From VAZQ01 sp036557705 (GTDB lineage: Bacteria; Pseudomonadota; Alphaproteobacteria; Rhizobiales; Xanthobacteraceae): 64,000 nt of DNA. The notes beneath the pieces were generated by a model that did no database searches, was not told the origin of the DNA, and saw only the letters and a program-made list of their open reading frames with translations. Positions 15,607 through 23,228 of the stretch are shown here, in pieces. The DNA lies in contig DATBHB010000142.1 in assembly GCA_036557705.1 (NCBI GenBank), forward strand, positions 1-64,000. Reading direction: 5' to 3'. A program made the position numbers and the translations under genes. Positions within the stretch are counted from its first letter, which is position 1, and each line of letters opens with the position of its first letter.

Positions 15607-16841
15607 TGACCTGGTTGATACCGAGAAACGAGCTGACTCCCGATCAAATCCGAGCCGTTGAGCTTGCTCCGTCGGAGCACCGTGCCATTACCGGCGGGCC
15701 AGGATCGGGCAAGACGCAGGTGCTCCTGCATCGTGCTCGACATCTCTGCGATTCCATGCACGCGCCGCACGAACGGTTTCGCATCTTCGTCTACACGAAT
15801 GTACTCAAGAATTACATTAAGCCCGCATTGCGCGATTTGCGGCTGCCGGAGGACTCCGTCTTGGGGTTCGACAAATGGTGCATGGACTTTTACAAGCAGC
15901 AGATCAATTCTCGGGTCCCGTGGGATGCCGAGCAAAGACAGCCCGACTTCGATGCGGTTCGCCGGGCCGTCCATAGCAAGCTCGCAAATGGGAGCGCAGG
16001 TCTGCCACTTTACGATTTCATTCTCGTCGATGAGGGGCAAGACCTCGACGAAGAGGCGTTTTCAATATTCACTCACATCGCCCGCCACGTCACTGTAGCG
16101 ATAGACAACAAGCAGCAGATTTATGAGAAGGGTTCCGCAGAGGCGGAGATTGTAGTCAAGCTTGGCCTGCGCAAACGAAACATCAATTTCATCGAGGCGT
16201 TTCGTGTTTGTCCATATCTTGTCGAAGTCGCCGCACAACTCATTCCGGATCCTGCCGAGCGCGAAGCGTTTCGCCAACAGAAACGGACTGCCCAAACTGA
16301 GCGGCAGACGCCCCTCCTCTACTTCGCTCGCGATTTCGAAGACGAGAAGCAAGTGCTTTATCAGATAGTGCGCGAGCGGCAGTTGATGAATGACCGCATC
16401 GCCATCCTGTTTCCGCGAAATCGTCAAGTGTTTGGCTTCGCGCAAGGATTGCAGGACGTGGGCATAGAGGTCGAAGTGCCCAGGCAGTTTGGCAGAAGCA
16501 GCTTCCCAGAGCACGATTTCAACAGCAGCCGACCGAAGCTGATGTCCTATCAGAGCGCCAAGGGGCTGACCTTCGACTCCGTGTTCATGCCGCGGCTGGT
16601 GCCAGGATCCTTCAAGCGCGTCGGCCCCGAACGTGTCGAGCGGCTGGTATTCGTGGCGCTGACTCGTGCGGCAAGGTGGGCTTATTTCAGCACGGGCGTC
16701 AGCGAACCGCTGCCGGTGTTGGAAAAGTTGCTGCCCTTGGAGCGGACCCACCACCTCACCGTTCGGCGCGGCGATCAAACGGGAGGCCCAACACCAACGT
16801 CATCGACCCAGCCTGCCCCGGGTCCCCTTGATTTCCTATGA
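15606..16841 (+). CDS. Short superfamily 1 (UvrD/Rep-like) helicase
   Basis: About 411 residues from the ATG at 15606; a GTG one codon earlier (15603) is also possible. Motifs: Q-motif region LTPDQIRAV (residues 11-19), Walker A GGPGSGKT (30-37), Walker B/motif II VDEGQD with D142 and E143, YQSAKGLTFD (motif V area) and VALTRAAR from about 350 (motif VI area). It is much shorter than UvrD or Rep (about 700 residues), lacking most of the 1B and 2B subdomains. The last ~40 residues are a Pro/Thr-rich tail. The start overlaps the Hsp70 stop, so the proteins are probably made in fixed ratio. It may unwind or translocate on DNA or RNA under Hsp70 control. Confidence 0.88.
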   Translation: MTWLIPRNELTPDQIRAVELAPSEHRAITGGPGSGKTQVLLHRARHLCDSMHAPHERFRIFVYTNVLKNYIKPALRDLRLPEDSVLGFDKWCMDFYKQQINSRVPWDAEQRQPDFDAVRRAVHSKLANGSAGLPLYDFILVDEGQDLDEEAFSIFTHIARHVTVAIDNKQQIYEKGSAEAEIVVKLGLRKRNINFIEAFRVCPYLVEVAAQLIPDPAEREAFRQQKRTAQTERQTPLLYFARDFEDEKQVLYQIVRERQLMNDRIAILFPRNRQVFGFAQGLQDVGIEVEVPRQFGRSSFPEHDFNSSRPKLMSYQSAKGLTFDSVFMPRLVPGSFKRVGPERVERLVFVALTRAARWAYFSTGVSEPLPVLEKLLPLERTHHLTVRRGDQTGGPTPTSSTQPAPGPLDFL

Positions 16842-16901
16842 TCTGGAGTGAGCCCGCCGCTTGCGCCGAGGGCTACCACCTCAAATCCGTCAGCGCGCAT
16901 T

Positions 16902-17267
16902 TTATTCCATGAAGGCAATCGGGGCCTTCCTACCCGCGGCCACAGGCTTTCGCGCACGTTCCAATGCCCGCCGCACCGCCTCCGGCTCCTTGTCGATCAC
17001 CATCAGCAGCACGCGGGCCGGTCCCTCCGGGCGCTTTCGTTCCTGCTCCCAGTCGCGCAGCGTGCCCGGCGCAATACCGAATCGCGAGGCAAACTCGTTT
17101 TGACTTAAACCCAGCTTCTTCCGAATTTTCTGGACGTTGACCTCGGCCGGGACGTGAACCCGGTAGATCTTGAGATCGGCTTCGCCGCGCGACTGGCGAA
17201 GTGCACCGGCCGCCTCGTCTTGGCGGCTGGGGACCGGCTTGGCGCCTAATTTCGGTGATGCACGCAT
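16902..17267 (-). CDS. XRE-family helix-turn-helix antitoxin-like regulator
   Basis: A 121-residue protein with an Arg/Pro-rich N-terminus and a Cro/C1-type helix-turn-helix (KKLGLSQNEFASRFGIAPGTLRDWEQ), ending with a helical VLLMVIDKEPEAVRRAL segment. This is the layout of HigA/MqsA-like antitoxins, normally encoded directly after a small RelE- or BrnT-like toxin. Upstream on this strand (above 17267) no toxin is seen, only the divergent Panacea gene 140 bases away. It may be an orphan antitoxin or a regulator of the flanking genes. It converges with the helicase gene. Confidence 0.85.
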   Translation of the reverse strand: MRASPKLGAKPVPSRQDEAAGALRQSRGEADLKIYRVHVPAEVNVQKIRKKLGLSQNEFASRFGIAPGTLRDWEQERKRPEGPARVLLMVIDKEPEAVRRALERARKPVAAGRKAPIAFME

Positions 17268-17406
17268 TTAATACCGCATGGTTTGCCCAGCGGCCCCTAC
17301 GGGTTTCGGCCTGTGGGGTTTTGCGTTAATATGTCCTCGCCTGCGGATCGGCCAAACGACTGGACGCCGCTCCCGCGCGACTTATCCAAAGCAGCAGTTG
17401 GGATCG

Positions 17407-18030
17407 ATGATGTCCTCTCGCAAACTCAACGCGGTTCCCGGTGGAGGGGCCAAACCGTTCCCAAAATTGCAGCCCAATTACAAGAAAATTCTCGAATCGA
17501 TACTTTTCTTGATCAGCGAGGCCGAGCGGCGCGGTCTCTATGTGACCGAGTATGACATAGACAAGAGCATCTTTATTGCCGACGTGAAGCATCTGAACGA
17601 GTACGGACGGCCGGTAACGTTCGACAATTACGTCGCGATGGAGCATGGCCCCATACCGAGCGCGACCCGTGATATCCTTCAGCCGAAGTTCAAGGGGAAG
17701 CCGTATTTCAATGAAGCCTGGCCGCCCTGGGACAGGGTGCCGTCCCCTTCGGATGGGCCGAAGGCGTTCAAGTTCATCAGGCCCAAACGGAAAGAAAATC
17801 TGCGCATCCTCTCCAAGAGCGACGTGAGCGCGCTGACCGATGCCCTGCTGGTGGTAAAGTCTCTCCGTTTTGGAGGGGTCAAGGACTACACGCACAAGCA
17901 TCCTGCATACGTGGACGCCTGGATGGAAAGCGGCACTCGCGACGCCTATGACATCGATTATGCGAAGCTACTCGAATCTCCCGATGAGGAGCTTATCGAG
18001 GACTTGGTGTATTCCTCAAAGCATATGTAA
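17407..18030 (+). CDS. Panacea/SocA-like (DUF4065) antitoxin, unit 1
   Basis: About 207 residues from tandem ATGs at 17407/17410; the open frame runs upstream to 17278 but the extra segment looks non-coding. The Panacea core is clear: helical ILESILFLISEAERRG, then YDIDKSIFIADVKHL, GRPVTFDNYVAMEHGPIPS and a C-terminal YTHKHPAYVDAW. Panacea is a hyper-promiscuous antitoxin domain that neutralises unrelated toxins by contact or chaperoning. Its stop codon overlaps the next start by one base (TAATG), the usual coupled arrangement. The partner is therefore probably the 123-residue product that follows. Antitoxin role is from family knowledge. Confidence 0.88.
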   Translation: MMSSRKLNAVPGGGAKPFPKLQPNYKKILESILFLISEAERRGLYVTEYDIDKSIFIADVKHLNEYGRPVTFDNYVAMEHGPIPSATRDILQPKFKGKPYFNEAWPPWDRVPSPSDGPKAFKFIRPKRKENLRILSKSDVSALTDALLVVKSLRFGGVKDYTHKHPAYVDAWMESGTRDAYDIDYAKLLESPDEELIEDLVYSSKHM

Positions 18031-18401
18031 TGTTTTCTCCTGGTGACGTTGTCGGCTTTTGGAGCGCCACCGCCGGAAAGCACAAATACCACCTTTGCAT
18101 AAATCAAGATGGATTGTTCCTTTTCATAAATTCGCCGAAACGAAAGCCGTATCCCGGCGATTTCAACGTTCAATCGGATGAGATCCCTTGCCTCCCCGCA
18201 ACACCGGAGGGCTACTCGATCATCTCGTGTACCCACCTCGTCAGGCAAAGCGATCCCGAGTTGAGAAAATTGAAGGCCGAAAAGTACGGCACCATCGACA
18301 GCAAAGTTCTGCTGAGGTTGATCGCATTCGTAGAAAAGACCCCCGTACTGTCCGATGAGGACAAGGACGCGATCATCGAGGGTTTGGCGGATTGGGCATG
18401 A
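18030..18401 (+). CDS. Putative PemK/MazF-like toxin paired with Panacea unit 1
   Basis: A 123-residue protein starting MFSPGDVVGFWS, followed by KYHLCINQDGLFLFINSPK, reminiscent of the small beta-barrel of PemK/MazF ribonucleases, and a C-terminal helical segment (LLRLIAFVEKTPVLSDEDKDAIIEGL). The start overlaps the antitoxin stop (TAATG). Its own stop overlaps an ATG opening the HNH gene fragment (ATGA). PemK-like folds with this kind of C-terminus are seen next to Panacea antitoxins, so toxin is the best call. The fold assignment from sequence alone is moderate. Confidence 0.7.
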   Translation: MFSPGDVVGFWSATAGKHKYHLCINQDGLFLFINSPKRKPYPGDFNVQSDEIPCLPATPEGYSIISCTHLVRQSDPELRKLKAEKYGTIDSKVLLRLIAFVEKTPVLSDEDKDAIIEGLADWA

Positions 18402-18556
18402 CATCGATTACGCCCGAAAACCCTCCCGGCTTCGTGGTGCGCACCGAGGCGCAGAAGGCGGCCTGGGAAAACGGCTATCGGCTGGAGCGCGGCATTGACG
18501 AGGGCTGGCTGCATTACGGCTCGACAACCGCGCCCGGCTCGGCCTGGATTGCCGGG
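18398..18556 (+). pseudogene. 5' fragment of the HNH endonuclease gene (partial duplicate)
   Basis: From the ATG at 18398 the product (TPENPPGFVVRTEAQKAAW, then GYRLERGI and LHYGSTTAPGS) matches the first ~45 residues of the full HNH protein at 19426-20199 almost exactly. Similarity stops at about 18556; the frame then runs on in unrelated sequence to 18706. It directly follows the unit 1 toxin with an ATGA overlap. This marks the left edge of an inserted or duplicated segment that carries Panacea unit 2. Confidence 0.85.
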
Positions 18557-18699
18557 CTCAGGATCGACTTTCTTCGATTCATGCCGGTGTGGTCATCGGC
18601 CTCCCTGAACTCGTTGCGAGGCGTCAGACTTTGTATCAAGGTGCATGCCGACTCTGGCGCGCGCCTCCGCGCAATGATCCGCAAAACAAAGCTGAGGCG

Positions 18700-19341
18700 A
18701 TGTTGAACTTCTTGTTCAAGGCCGAACCAAGGGTGTTGCGGTTCCAAGTCGACCTGAACCGCTGCATTGAGGGCATACATTACATCGCCGAACTCAAGCC
18801 CGGCGTAACCCAGTTTTACATCGGAAAAATTTTCTACTTCGCCGATAAGGCGCACTTTCTCGATTGGGGCCGGCCGATATCCGGGGATCGTTACATAGCC
18901 ATGGAGCATGGGCCGGTGCCGTCTACTATCTACGATCTGCTGAAAGAGGACGCGGGAGAACCTGACGAAGTCATCGATACGCTCCTCAAGCGAGTAGAAA
19001 TCAAGTCGGACGGAAATAAGAGACGCGTGTATTCGCGCGGAACGGATGATTTTCCGCATCTGTCTGGAACCGGCAGGGACTACCTGCGAAAGGCCGTTGA
19101 AGAGTATGGTTGTAAATCTTTCGGTGAGATCAAGCGTTTGGCACATCAGTCAATTTCGAACCGCCTTTTGCCAGAAAAGCCAGAGAACTGGCGTTGGCCG
19201 TTTCGAGCTATGAAGTCACTCCGCTCACAAAGGAATCCTACATCGATACGACGGTCCTCGTCGAAGTGCCGGGTGACGGCCGGATTGAGGCTGCCCTTGG
19301 CGACGAGAAATGCCACTATGGGTTTATATCGCCCTCGCTGA
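18700..19341 (+). CDS. Panacea/SocA-like antitoxin, unit 2 (3' end altered)
   Basis: From the ATG at 18700 the product has a clear Panacea core (FYIGKIFYFADKAHFLDWG, then YIAMEHGPVPSTIYDLL) and a central charged loop. It differs strongly from unit 1, so this is not a recent duplicate. After SFGEIKRLAHQ, where the family normally continues, it runs into unrelated residues (LPEKPENWRWPF) and Arg/Ser-rich sequence to 19341, overlapping the toxin remnant in another frame. This looks like a small deletion joining the antitoxin 3' end to the toxin 3' half. The antitoxin core may still be expressed. Bases 18557-18699 hold no gene I can support. Confidence 0.65.
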   Translation: MLNFLFKAEPRVLRFQVDLNRCIEGIHYIAELKPGVTQFYIGKIFYFADKAHFLDWGRPISGDRYIAMEHGPVPSTIYDLLKEDAGEPDEVIDTLLKRVEIKSDGNKRRVYSRGTDDFPHLSGTGRDYLRKAVEEYGCKSFGEIKRLAHQSISNRLLPEKPENWRWPFRAMKSLRSQRNPTSIRRSSSKCRVTAGLRLPLATRNATMGLYRPR

Positions 19342-19418
19342 AAAAGAGAATTCTGGATGCCGTCAGGGCACATGATGCGTTGACACCTGAAGAACGGGCG
19401 TCGGTTCTCGAAGAGTGA
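19194..19418 (+). pseudogene. Toxin C-terminal remnant of Panacea unit 2
   Basis: Starting at a TTG, the frame encodes TPLTKESYIDTTVLVEVPGD and GFISPSLKKRILDAVRAHD, typical of the C-terminal half of PemK-like toxins. The N-terminal half is missing and stops block the frame upstream (about 19098, 19110 and 19122). It sits where the unit 2 toxin should be, 7 bases before the HNH gene. Probably inactive, though a short product from the TTG cannot be excluded. Confidence 0.6.
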
Positions 19419-19425
19419 ACGCGCG

Positions 19426-20199
19426 ATGACGAGCCCGATTACGCCCGAAAACCCGCCCGGCTTCGTGGTGCGCACCGAGGCGCAGAAGGCGGCATGGGAT
19501 AACGGCTATCGGCTGGAACGCGGCATCGAAGGCGGATGGCTGCATTACGGCTCGACAACCGCACCCGGCTCGGTCTGGATCGCTGGCGGCTCGTCTCGCG
19601 GCCCGTGGCTCCTGTCGATCGATCATTCCGGCGTTGCCGCCGAGATCGGATCGATGCCGATCGCGCCCGTCCCCGGGCCCGGCCTGGCGACATTCGTCTT
19701 TACCAATCTGGCGCAGCTTCACGCGGCGCTCGATCGCGTCTACAAGCTTGCGGTGAGCCTGCCCGAAGCGCCGCTGGCGCAATTTCAAGCGAAGATCAAA
19801 GGCCTGCCGCAGACCACGGAAGCCGAGCGGCTCATTATTCAGCGTATCGGCCAGGATGTGTTTCGCGAAGCCCTGATGGCTTATTGGGGCAGCCGCTGTC
19901 CCCTTACCGGCATCGCCGAGCCGGCGCTCTTGCGCGCCTCGCACATCGTGCCCTGGGCCGAGTGCACTGACGCGCAGCGCCTCGACGTGCACAACGGCCT
20001 GTTGCTCTCGGCGCTTTGGGACGCCGCCTTCGACCACGGGCTTGTCAGCTTCGCCGATGACGGCTCGGTGCTCGCGAGTCCTCAGCTCAGCGCGACGGCG
20101 CGAGCGGCGCTTGGCGTCGGCACCGCACCGCCGCTGACCGGACTACGCGATCGGCATCGCGCCAATTTGGCGATCCACCGCGCCCGCAACGGGTTTTGA
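19426..20199 (+). CDS. HNH endonuclease
   Basis: A 257-residue protein. The C-terminal half carries an HNH_2-type nuclease: YWGSRCPLTG, ASHIVPW, DVHNGLLLSALWDAAFDHG and a FADDGSVL tail, so the catalytic His/Asn/His set looks complete. The N-terminal ~60 residues (NPPGFVVRTEAQKAAW) form a separate module that is also found truncated at 18398. Such proteins are usually stand-alone or modification-dependent restriction enzymes acting on DNA; the target is unknown. The start ATG lies 8 bases after the unit 2 toxin remnant. The gene belongs to the defence island. Confidence 0.88.
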   Translation: MTSPITPENPPGFVVRTEAQKAAWDNGYRLERGIEGGWLHYGSTTAPGSVWIAGGSSRGPWLLSIDHSGVAAEIGSMPIAPVPGPGLATFVFTNLAQLHAALDRVYKLAVSLPEAPLAQFQAKIKGLPQTTEAERLIIQRIGQDVFREALMAYWGSRCPLTGIAEPALLRASHIVPWAECTDAQRLDVHNGLLLSALWDAAFDHGLVSFADDGSVLASPQLSATARAALGVGTAPPLTGLRDRHRANLAIHRARNGF

Positions 20200-20287
20200 A
20201 GAACCGGCAGTGACGATTGAGATTCGATTTAGGCCGCTGTAGCGTCGAGGATTGTTGCGTTGCTGATTTTCTGAACCAGGGGGACCA

Positions 20288-20887
20288 ATGGCTCATGCAG
20301 CCGTACTGACCGAGCGGTTTGATCGCGCACTTCTCTATGCCACGCATGTTCATGGCGGCCAGGCCCGAAAGGGAACGACCACACCTTACGTTGCGCACCT
20401 GCTGGCGGTAGCAGCGACAGTCTTGGAATACGGCGGTGACGAGGACCTCGCCATTGCGGCGCTTTTGCACGACAGTGTCGAAGACCAGGGCGGGACAGCC
20501 AGGCTCGACGATGTTCGTAACCGTTTCGGCGCGCGCGTGGCTCGGATCGTCGAGGCATGCTCGGATAGTCTGGCCAACACGGCCAAAGGCGAGCGCAAAG
20601 CCCATTGGCATGAGCGAAAGCAAAACTACATCGCGCACCTCGAAACGGCGGACGAGGACATCCTCCGGGTTTCACTGGCGGACAAGGTTCACAACGCGCG
20701 CGCCATTCTTCGCGACTTTCGAAACCGAGATGTCGGCGAGACAATATGGGCGCGCTTCAGCCAGCCCAAAGAGGACACGCTCTGGTACTACCGCAGCCTG
20801 GCTGAAAAGTTCTGCAAGAAACTGCCCGGCCAGTTGTCCGACGAATTGCGTGAGATCGTGAGCGTGCTGGAGGAATCGGCAAAGTGA
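20288..20887 (+). CDS. Small HD-domain (p)ppGpp-hydrolase-like protein
   Basis: A 199-residue protein with the SpoT/MESH1-type hydrolase signature: HxHGGQARKGTTTPY at about 20-34, H37, the HD pair H61-D62 in LLHDSVED, and a later LADKVHN motif. There is no synthetase, TGS or ACT domain, so it is a small alarmone hydrolase (SAH) type. Known relatives remove ppGpp or pGpp-type nucleotides, and some act as antitoxins for toxic small alarmone synthetases; no such synthetase is adjacent here. The ribosome site AGGGGGACC precedes the ATG. The C-terminal ~70 residues are helical and family-variable. The position after the HNH gene suggests a stress or defence role, which is inferred. Confidence 0.85.
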   Translation: MAHAAVLTERFDRALLYATHVHGGQARKGTTTPYVAHLLAVAATVLEYGGDEDLAIAALLHDSVEDQGGTARLDDVRNRFGARVARIVEACSDSLANTAKGERKAHWHERKQNYIAHLETADEDILRVSLADKVHNARAILRDFRNRDVGETIWARFSQPKEDTLWYYRSLAEKFCKKLPGQLSDELREIVSVLEESAK

Positions 20888-20915
20888 GCGTCCCGGGCGC
20901 TCGACGCATGAGCTG

Positions 20916-22685
20916 TCAAGCATTGATGTAAGGTCGCGGTTCGGGCGCTTCCGAAATGCCCTCGACTGAGATGCGCTCCGGCGCAAGCAGCGCGAGACGC
21001 CCGTGCTGGTCAACCGCAAATGTTTGAATGTAGAAATAGGAAGCGAGGTCATCGGGCGCGCTCATCACCGGAGAGGGAGCCGATACGATCAGAAGCCCGG
21101 CACATTCGCCGATCCAATCGACATGCCGATGACCGTGCATTAAAACCGCATGGCCCGCCAAGGGGCGCAGCCGGCGAACGAACCAGCTGCCGTTGATGAG
21201 GGCGGTGCCGATGCGCTCCGAGAGTGCTTTGGCCGGGCGCGGGTATTCGACGGGATGGTGATGCAGTGCGATGAGCCAGCAGGCGTGCGGGTATTCCGCT
21301 ATAACGATCTCCATGCCTTTTATCTGTTCCGATGAGATCAAGCCCAGTGCATTGGTGAAGGAAAAGTGCGTTTCCGCGTTCGAGTTCAACAAGATGATCC
21401 CCAAGCCGTCGTGCTTCTCCGGCGGGACCACCAAGGGAAAGACCTTGGCCCACAGGTTTGCCAGGGTTACGGACAGAAACGGTCGCCCGCTATCGGCGAA
21501 TTCGGCGATCTGCGCGCGATGCGGCTCCAGCACCTCGGAAAGAGTTGCGCCAATGCGAGCCGCGGTTTGATCGATCACTCGAACGCGCTGGCCTTGCAGG
21601 GCATCCATGGCGGACAATGTCCGTAGCTGACGAAGCCGTTTGCTGGGGCTCGTCGGCAGATCGAGCCGCGCCGGATTAGCGCGATCGACGACATTGAGGT
21701 CGTGATTACCGGGCAGGATGAGAATGCGTTCGCCGAGAGCGGGATAGAATGCCATCGCGTCCAAGAACTCGGCCCATTCGGCTGAGCGGCCGGCATCCGT
21801 CATGTCCCCGGTGACGAGGATCGCGTCGAGCGGATTCCTGGCATGCAGCGCATCCAGCTCGCGCAGCACATGTTTGACACGCTCGTTGCCGCGTGGCCCC
21901 AATCGGCCGCTCTCGATGCGAAAGCCATAGCGCTCGCCCACGATGTGGAGATCCGACAGATGAGCGACGCGCCAGCGGCGCAGCCCAGCCGGCACCGGAT
22001 GAAACCCATCGAGGTCGCGCGGCTGCGCCATTGTCGCGTCGGCGATCGACCAAGCCAGCGCGGCGCCCCCCAGATATGCCGCGACCAGGACAATGCCGTT
22101 GGCGAGAGCTACCGGAGCGAGGCGGAGCGGAGCCGTCAGATCCGATGCGTTACCTATCCAACGCGAGCTCGGCCAGGCCAGCATCAGTATCAGAATGGCG
22201 ACTGCGCAGATCGCGATACCAGCCACCGCAGCAGTAATTGCCCGCAACCGGCTACGGCGCCTCTTTGTGGTTCGATCCGGGAGGAACTGCTCGACAGCTT
22301 GTCGCAATCCTTCGCGGGTCACCGCGTAACAAGGCTCGACCACGAGAGAGTTCAAAGACCAGAAACTGCGCTCCGCAAGACGGAACAGGGCTCTTCCACC
22401 GAACCAGCCAACCGCAAGCAGCAGCGCAAGCACGAGGATCGGCCACAGTCCGGCATACGGACTGGTAAAGCGACCGGGAATGTTGGCGATCCAGGCCGAT
22501 ATAATGAGGGGCGCAAGCCCGAGCAGCAGGCAAGGAGCGACAAGCATCAGCATCAAGGCGGCCGCCAGTTTGGGTAGGCTGATCTCCGAAAGGAGTGTAC
22601 CCGCCAGGGAGAGGAGCGACCGCTGTTTGGTGCTCGATGCGTCGTCCTCCGCATCGCCAAGCCGGGGATTTACAAGCAGACCCAT
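20916..22685 (-). CDS. Membrane-anchored calcineurin-like metallophosphoesterase
   Basis: About 589 residues from the ATG at 22685, chosen for its perfect upstream AGGAGGTGG; an ATG at 22718 is also in frame. The N-terminal ~230 residues hold about four to five hydrophobic segments (for example LMLMLVAPCLLLGLAPLII, then LVLALLLAVGWF). The C-terminal part is a cytosolic or periplasmic metallophosphoesterase with all metal motifs: SDLHI, GDMTD, GNHD, HHHP and HGHRH. The substrate is unknown; relatives act on nucleotides, lipids or phosphoproteins. It converges on the HD gene (28-base gap). It is not an obvious defence gene, but metallophosphoesterases do occur in defence islands. Confidence 0.88.
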   Translation of the reverse strand: MGLLVNPRLGDAEDDASSTKQRSLLSLAGTLLSEISLPKLAAALMLMLVAPCLLLGLAPLIISAWIANIPGRFTSPYAGLWPILVLALLLAVGWFGGRALFRLAERSFWSLNSLVVEPCYAVTREGLRQAVEQFLPDRTTKRRRSRLRAITAAVAGIAICAVAILILMLAWPSSRWIGNASDLTAPLRLAPVALANGIVLVAAYLGGAALAWSIADATMAQPRDLDGFHPVPAGLRRWRVAHLSDLHIVGERYGFRIESGRLGPRGNERVKHVLRELDALHARNPLDAILVTGDMTDAGRSAEWAEFLDAMAFYPALGERILILPGNHDLNVVDRANPARLDLPTSPSKRLRQLRTLSAMDALQGQRVRVIDQTAARIGATLSEVLEPHRAQIAEFADSGRPFLSVTLANLWAKVFPLVVPPEKHDGLGIILLNSNAETHFSFTNALGLISSEQIKGMEIVIAEYPHACWLIALHHHPVEYPRPAKALSERIGTALINGSWFVRRLRPLAGHAVLMHGHRHVDWIGECAGLLIVSAPSPVMSAPDDLASYFYIQTFAVDQHGRLALLAPERISVEGISEAPEPRPYINA

Positions 22686-22817
22686 TGCCCACCTCCTGGC
22701 CACGCCTGTTTCTCGCATATCTCGATCAGCCTAACCGCGATACTGGCAGCGGAGCCATTGCAGTTGCGCGGAACCGCCCGGGGGCGAACACGCTGCTTCC
22801 GCCGCGGCGGCGCAATA

Positions 22818-22852
22818 CGCGCCCAGGAGCCGCGGTGAAGTCGTATCGGGTG
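22818..22852 (-). pseudogene. Fragment of the DUF2846-type lipoprotein gene
   Basis: Thirty-five bases match 23984-24018 inside the intact lipoprotein gene with two differences (they encode RYDFTAAPGR on the minus strand). The neighbouring bases 22797-22817 (CCGCCGCGGCGGCGCAATACG) resemble the interspersed repeat at 23646 and 24501. The rest of 22686-22925 holds nothing else I can identify. Confidence 0.45.
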
Positions 22853-22925
22853 ATTCCAGTTGGTCAACTTGCGTTCGGGCAATTCCCGGTTATATTACCG
22901 GAAACCATAGATCTCGGAACTACCG

Positions 22926-23228
22926 ATGGCCAGCAAATCTCAGCGAAGGGCGACCAATGCGCACCGCCGCCGCACAGCGGCACGCGGATTGGTCCGCGTC
23001 GAAATTCAGGCCGCGAAAAGTGATGCCCCGCTCATCCGGGCGATGGCGCGGACGCTGCGCGGCGATCCAGAACGGGCCGCGGCGTTGCGATCAGTGCTGG
23101 CGAAGACGATGCTTGAACCCGAGGTGGCGACCGCATTCGATGTATTCGGCTCCGATCTTCCCGACGAGATTTTCGCCGGCGTGTTCGACCTCCCGCGCCA
23201 ACGCGGGTGGCGCGAGATCGCTCTGTGA
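22926..23228 (+). CDS. VapB-like antitoxin
   Basis: A 100-residue basic protein encoded directly before a VapC toxin. It opens with an Arg/Lys-rich segment (SQRRATNAHRRRTAARGLVR) leading into VRVEIQAAKSDAPLIRAMARTL, a plausible DNA-binding strand-helix arrangement. The C-terminal FDVFGSDLPDEIF segment with bulky hydrophobics is the type that occupies VapC's active-site groove. The stop overlaps the vapC GTG (GTGA), so the pair is coupled. The antitoxin call rests mainly on position and size. Confidence 0.8.
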   Translation: MASKSQRRATNAHRRRTAARGLVRVEIQAAKSDAPLIRAMARTLRGDPERAAALRSVLAKTMLEPEVATAFDVFGSDLPDEIFAGVFDLPRQRGWREIAL

